The position numbers and the translations under genes were made by a program. Below are positions 60,482 to 64,000 of a DNA stretch of 64,000 bases, piece after piece (the stretch's first letter is position 1; every line of letters starts with the position of its first letter). The stretch spans positions 62,001 to 126,000 of the forward strand of contig NZ_QJPK01000003.1 of NCBI RefSeq assembly GCF_003259195.1, given 5' to 3'. The notes below the pieces were generated by a model. The model did not search any database, had not been told where the DNA came from, and saw nothing but the letters and a program-made list of their open reading frames with translations. Source of the DNA: Paracoccus sediminilitoris (GTDB taxonomy: Bacteria; Pseudomonadota; Alphaproteobacteria; Rhodobacterales; Rhodobacteraceae).

Positions 60482-61344
60482 TGTCCCCCGCGTCGCTGAC
60501 CGTGGGGCTGATCCAGCTGACGGTCGGCGACGCACGGCTGACCAATCTGGAACAGACCATCCCGCTGATCCGGCAGGCTGCCGCCCAAGGCGCGCAGCTG
60601 GTCCTGACCCCCGAAGCCACGAACCTGCTGTCGCCCGACCGCAACTGGCAGCGCCGCACCCTGCGCCCCGAGGGTCAGGATGCCACACTGGCCGCCCTGC
60701 GGTCCGAGGCGAAGGCCAATGGCATCTGGTTGCTCATCGGCTCGCTGGCGCTGGCGACCGAGGATGCAGACGGGCGCTTCGCCAACCGCAGCCTGCTGAT
60801 CGACCCGCAAGGCCAGATCGTCGCGCGATACGACAAGCTGCACATGTTCGACGTGACGATCAGCGAGACCGAATCCTATCGCGAAAGCGCCGCCTATCGC
60901 CCCGGCGACCGGGCGGTGCTGGCGCAAGCGGCGGGTGTGCCACTGGGCATGACCATCTGCTATGACCTGCGCTTTCCGCATCTTTATCGGCAGCTGGCAC
61001 AGGCGGGGGCGCGCATCCTGACCGTGCCCTCGGCCTTCAACCCGGTCACGGGGGATGCGCATTGGGAAACCCTGCTGCGCGCCCGCGCGATCGAGACGGG
61101 ATGCTTCGTCCTGGCGCCCGCCCAATGCGGCACTCATCCCGCGCCCCACAGCCCCGACAGGCCCGCACGCCGCAGTCACGGGCACAGCCTGGTGGTGGAC
61201 CCTTGGGGCAAGGTGCTGGTCGATGCGGGCGTGACGCCGGGTATATCTGTTGTTTCCCTTGACCTTACGGCCGTCGACAGGGCACGGTCCTCCATCCCGT
61301 CCCTGACCCATGACCGGCCTTTCGCGGCCCCGGAAATCCCATGA
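60481..61344 (+). CDS. Carbon-nitrogen hydrolase (nitrilase/Nit1-like)
   Basis: The 287-residue enzyme has the catalytic triad: a Glu in LTPEATNLL, a Lys in RYDKLHMFDV and a Cys in TICYDLRFP. Similarity is to the Nit family that repairs deaminated glutathione. Position after glutaredoxin fits glutathione repair, but the substrate is inferred. The stop overlaps the MarR start (ATGA). Confidence 0.92.
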   Translation: MSPASLTVGLIQLTVGDARLTNLEQTIPLIRQAAAQGAQLVLTPEATNLLSPDRNWQRRTLRPEGQDATLAALRSEAKANGIWLLIGSLALATEDADGRFANRSLLIDPQGQIVARYDKLHMFDVTISETESYRESAAYRPGDRAVLAQAAGVPLGMTICYDLRFPHLYRQLAQAGARILTVPSAFNPVTGDAHWETLLRARAIETGCFVLAPAQCGTHPAPHSPDRPARRSHGHSLVVDPWGKVLVDAGVTPGISVVSLDLTAVDRARSSIPSLTHDRPFAAPEIP

Positions 61345-61805
61345 CCCTGCGCGCGACCCATATCGACCCCAGCACCGACCGACTGGCCGCCAGCCTGTTC
61401 GCCGAGGTGCTGATTGCCGAACAGCTGTCGCGCAACCTGATCAGCAAGGCGCTGCCGGGGGGGATGCAGATCTCTCATTTCTCGGTGCTGAACCTGCTGG
61501 CCCATGTGAACGAGGAACGCACCCCCGCCCAGCTGGCCCGCGCCTTTCACGTCACGCGCGGCGCCATGACGAACACGCTGTCGCGGCTGGAGTGGGCGGG
61601 ACATGTCCATATTCGCCCCGATTGGGACGATGCGCGGCGCAAGTTTGTCTCGCTCAGCCCGGCGGGTCGGGCGGCGCGCGACAATGCGCTGGCCGCCTTC
61701 ATGCCTCTGATCGCGGGCGTCGTGCGCAAGATCGGGGCCGAACGGGTGCGCAGCGCCCTGCCCGTCCTGCGCGAGATGCGCGTCCAGCTGGAAGGCAGCG
61801 ACTAG
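61341..61805 (+). CDS. MarR-family transcriptional regulator
   Basis: The 154-residue winged-helix protein has ISHFSVLNLLAHVNEERTPAQL followed by the recognition helix FHVTRGAMTNTLSRLEWAGH and a wing (DARRKFVSLSPAGRAAR). It is coupled to the nitrilase gene. Its ligand is unknown. In many alphaproteobacteria a DUF1178 gene occupies this place before ubiG. Confidence 0.92.
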   Translation: MTLRATHIDPSTDRLAASLFAEVLIAEQLSRNLISKALPGGMQISHFSVLNLLAHVNEERTPAQLARAFHVTRGAMTNTLSRLEWAGHVHIRPDWDDARRKFVSLSPAGRAARDNALAAFMPLIAGVVRKIGAERVRSALPVLREMRVQLEGSD

Positions 61806-61814
61806 GCCGCCGTT

Positions 61815-62546
61815 TCAGGCACGGCGCGCCGTCAGGATGTAATTCACCGACATGTCGCGATCCGACAGGCGCCAGCCATGCGTGATCGGATTGAAGACCA
61901 TGCCGCGCCGGTCGACCGTGTCCAGATCGGCGGCCCCGGCCATGGCGGTTAGCTCGTCCGGGGTGATGAAGCGTTGCCAGTCATGCGTGCCGCGCGGCAG
62001 CCATCGCAGAATCCATTCCGCCCCCAGGATCGCCGCGCCAAAACTGCGCACCGTGCGGTTCAGTGTGGACACGATCACCAACCCGCCGGGACGCACCAAC
62101 CGCTGGCAGGTCGCGACAAAAGCCTTGGGGTCGGCGACATGTTCCACGATCTCGAGCGCCAGAACGACATCGAAGACCTCACCGGCATCGGCCATCGTCT
62201 CGGCGGTTGTGGCGCGATAGTCGATGGTCAGGCCCTGCTGGTCGGCATGGGTCTGGGCCACGTCGATATTTACATGAGTCGCGTCGGCGCCGGTGACATC
62301 GGCCCCCAACCGCGCCATCGGTTCGGCCACCAGACCGCCGCCGCAGCCGATGTCCAGAATGCGCAGCCCTTCGAAAGGCGCGGGCCCGGTGCGGTCGCGG
62401 CCGAATTCGATGGCGATCTGTTCGGCGATATAGTCCAGCCGCAGCGGATTCATCAGGTGCAGTGGGCGGAACTTGCCGTTCGGGTCCCACCATTCGGCGG
62501 CCATCGCCTCGAACTTGGCGATTTCGGCGGGGTCGATGCTGGTCAT
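61815..62546 (-). CDS. ubiG: Ubiquinone biosynthesis O-methyltransferase
   Basis: The 243-residue enzyme does both O-methylations in ubiquinone synthesis. It opens [23 protein letters not shown] and has the SAM motif [18 protein letters not shown], then [13 protein letters not shown] and [14 protein letters not shown]. It is convergent to the MarR gene, with 9 bases between stops, and divergent from the iminopeptidase. Confidence 0.96.
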   Translation of the reverse strand: MTSIDPAEIAKFEAMAAEWWDPNGKFRPLHLMNPLRLDYIAEQIAIEFGRDRTGPAPFEGLRILDIGCGGGLVAEPMARLGADVTGADATHVNIDVAQTHADQQGLTIDYRATTAETMADAGEVFDVVLALEIVEHVADPKAFVATCQRLVRPGGLVIVSTLNRTVRSFGAAILGAEWILRWLPRGTHDWQRFITPDELTAMAGAADLDTVDRRGMVFNPITHGWRLSDRDMSVNYILTARRA

Positions 62547-62596
62547 TTTCGGTGGTCCTTCTGGCAGGCGGGCTCGACAGGCCTTATAGTATCAGC

Positions 62597-63595
62597 ATGG
62601 ACCGATTGGCAGGACAAATCTCCGCGTCACATGGCCGCCTTCACCCGGCGGTCGAACCCTTCGCGCGCCACATGCTGGAGGTGGGCGACGGCCACAGCCT
62701 CTATGTCGAGGAATGCGGCAACCCCCAAGGGCGGCCCGTCATCGTGCTGCATGGCGGCCCCGGCGGCGGATGCAGCCCCTTCATGCGTCGCTTTTTCGAC
62801 CCCGATCATTTCCGCGTCATCCTGTTCGATCAGCGCGGCTGCGGCCGGTCGCGGCCCACGGCCTCGGTCACGGCAAACACCACGCCGCATCTGGTGGGCG
62901 ATCTGGCGCTCATCCGCGATCATCTGGGCGTCGATCAATGGTTGCTGTTCGGCGGCAGCTGGGGGGCGACGCTGGCCCTGGCATATGCGCAGGCCCATCC
63001 CGATCATTGCACCGGGCTGATCCTGCGCGGCGTGTTTCTGGGGATGCAGTCAGAACTGGACTGGTTCTATGGCGGCGGGGCGGCGCGGTTCTTCCCCGAC
63101 CTCTGGGCGCAGTTCCAGGAACCGATCCCCGAGGCCGAGCGGGGCGACATGATCGCCGCCTATCACCGCCGCCTGTTCGACGACGATACCGGGCGGCAGA
63201 CGCGCTTTGCCCAGCCCTGGCTCATGTGGGAAAACGCGCTGGCGGGGCTGCAATCATCGGCCTCGGGCTTTGCGCCGCCGGAATATGCCCGCGCCTTTGC
63301 CCGGCTGGAAAACCACTATTTCCACAACAACTGCTTTCTGGACGAAGGCCAGCTGCTGCGCGACCGCGACCGGATCGAGCATCTTCCCGCCGTGATCGTG
63401 CAGGGCCGTTACGACATGGTCTGCCCGCCCGCGGGCGCCCATGCGTTGGCGCAGGGATGGGCCGGATGCCAGCTGCGCCTTGTCCCCGCATCGGGACATG
63501 CGCTGTCGGAACCCCGCATCACCGCTGAACTGGTCACCGTCATGGACACCATCCGCGACGAGGACCGCATTAAGACCCGGACCCCCCGCATATGA
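62597..63595 (+). CDS. pip: Proline iminopeptidase
   Basis: The 332-residue alpha/beta-hydrolase releases N-terminal proline. The oxyanion hole is HGGPGGGCSP, the nucleophile elbow GGSWGATLALAYA, the Asp QGRYDMVCPP and the His ASGHALSEP. DQRGCGRS is the family signature. The ATG at 62597 follows from the conserved start (GQISASHGRLHPAVEPF). The stop overlaps the tspO start (ATGA). Confidence 0.94.
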   Translation: MDRLAGQISASHGRLHPAVEPFARHMLEVGDGHSLYVEECGNPQGRPVIVLHGGPGGGCSPFMRRFFDPDHFRVILFDQRGCGRSRPTASVTANTTPHLVGDLALIRDHLGVDQWLLFGGSWGATLALAYAQAHPDHCTGLILRGVFLGMQSELDWFYGGGAARFFPDLWAQFQEPIPEAERGDMIAAYHRRLFDDDTGRQTRFAQPWLMWENALAGLQSSASGFAPPEYARAFARLENHYFHNNCFLDEGQLLRDRDRIEHLPAVIVQGRYDMVCPPAGAHALAQGWAGCQLRLVPASGHALSEPRITAELVTVMDTIRDEDRIKTRTPRI

Positions 63596-64000
63596 GCCTG
63601 AACCTGTTTCTGATCTTCATGGTGGCCAGCGCCGCCGCCGCCGCCACAGGCATCATCTTCCGCCCCGGCAGCTGGTATGACGGGCTGCGCAAGCCATCCT
63701 TCACGCCGCCGAAATGGGCCTTCCCCGTCGCATGGAGCACCATCTATCTGCTGTCGGCCATCGCTGCGGCGCGGGTGGCGCTGCTGCCGGGTGCGGGGCT
63801 GGCGCTGGCGCTCTGGGCGGCGCAGATCGCGCTGAACACGCTATGGACGCCGACATTCTTCGGGGCGCGGCGGATGGGCATGGCGATGGGCGTCATGGCC
63901 GTGCTGTGGGCCGTGGTCGCGGGAATGGTCGTGCAATTCTGGATGCTTGACTGGCGGTCGGGGCTGATGCTGCTGCCCTATCTGGCCTGGCTTTGCGTGG
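63592..64000 (+). CDS. TspO/MBR-family membrane protein, 3' partial
   Basis: The frame starts at ATG 63592 inside the pip stop (ATGA) and runs off the window; 136 residues are visible. Family marks are present: WYDGLRKPSFTPPKWAFPVAW, the ALNTLWTPTFFG segment and Trp-rich helices. TspO binds tetrapyrroles and, in Rhodobacter, tunes photosynthesis and tetrapyrrole-linked gene expression. About five helices are expected, of which four are seen. Confidence 0.9.
   Translation, partial: MSLNLFLIFMVASAAAAATGIIFRPGSWYDGLRKPSFTPPKWAFPVAWSTIYLLSAIAAARVALLPGAGLALALWAAQIALNTLWTPTFFGARRMGMAMGVMAVLWAVVAGMVVQFWMLDWRSGLMLLPYLAWLCV

Overview
The window is GC-rich, very compact chromosomal DNA (about 60 protein genes and one tRNA in 64 kb) of the kind found in Rhodobacterales, and most like Paracoccus. 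The grounds are the gene content (heterotetrameric sarcosine oxidase, CcmI for cytochrome c maturation, ferrochelatase, a LuxR-type receptor, TspO), the alphaproteobacterial orders yfgM-bamB-der and comF-grxC-nitrilase-ubiG, and the strong G/C third-position bias that produces very long antisense reading frames. I see no insertion sequence, prophage, CRISPR array, integrase or rRNA operon. It reads as a core chromosome region with a few accessory islands.

Layout. 0-6 kb: the end of a persulfide-sensor-like ArsR regulator, serS, a membrane protein, then the der-bamB-yfgM operon on the minus strand. 6-12.4 kb: sodB and the sarcosine oxidase operon soxB-(small membrane protein)-soxD-soxA-soxG, all minus. 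12.6-16.6 kb: ccmI-ruvX, a DUF1289 protein, a DnaJ-class cochaperone and an aldo/keto reductase. 17-24 kb: a LuxR solo, a phospholipase D, an atypical BCCT transporter, a K+-channel-like protein translationally coupled to an MscS channel, and a truncated MgtC-like protein. This is the most accessory-looking part. 23.9-31.5 kb: AAG glycosylase, tRNA-Met, gltX, a metallopeptidase-PfkB pair, efp, DoxX, and the ABC exporter-ygfZ-dinB operon. 33-39.6 kb: class V aminotransferase, rsmD, ferredoxin-reductase-like flavoprotein, peroxiredoxin, FemAB-like acyltransferase, glpQ and ridA. 39.6-47.7 kb: smc, lrgA-lrgB, mogA, argG, ilvA. 47.8-49.6 kb: a REC-PP2C regulator and a Nudix hydrolase. 49.7-57.5 kb: a tightly overlapping run hslO-nudix-cca-ABC-rlmD-like, followed by two L,D-transpeptidases flanking a CAP-domain lipoprotein. 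57.5-64 kb: hemH, an NDUFAF5/BioC-like protein, comF, grxC, nitrilase, MarR, ubiG, proline iminopeptidase and a TspO gene cut by the window end.

How genes work together. Many neighbours share ATGA, GTGA or TGATG stop/start overlaps, so translational coupling is the rule. The 17-24 kb block could be an osmotic and compatible-solute unit: phospholipase D may release head groups, a BCCT carrier imports a solute, and two channels vent ions. Sarcosine oxidase lies only a few kb away. The most unusual observations are a BCCT carrier lacking three of the four tryptophan-box residues, a channel protein without the canonical K+ filter, a response-regulator phosphatase without the conserved receiver lysine, and four convergent gene pairs whose stop codons overlap in CTAA or CTAG.
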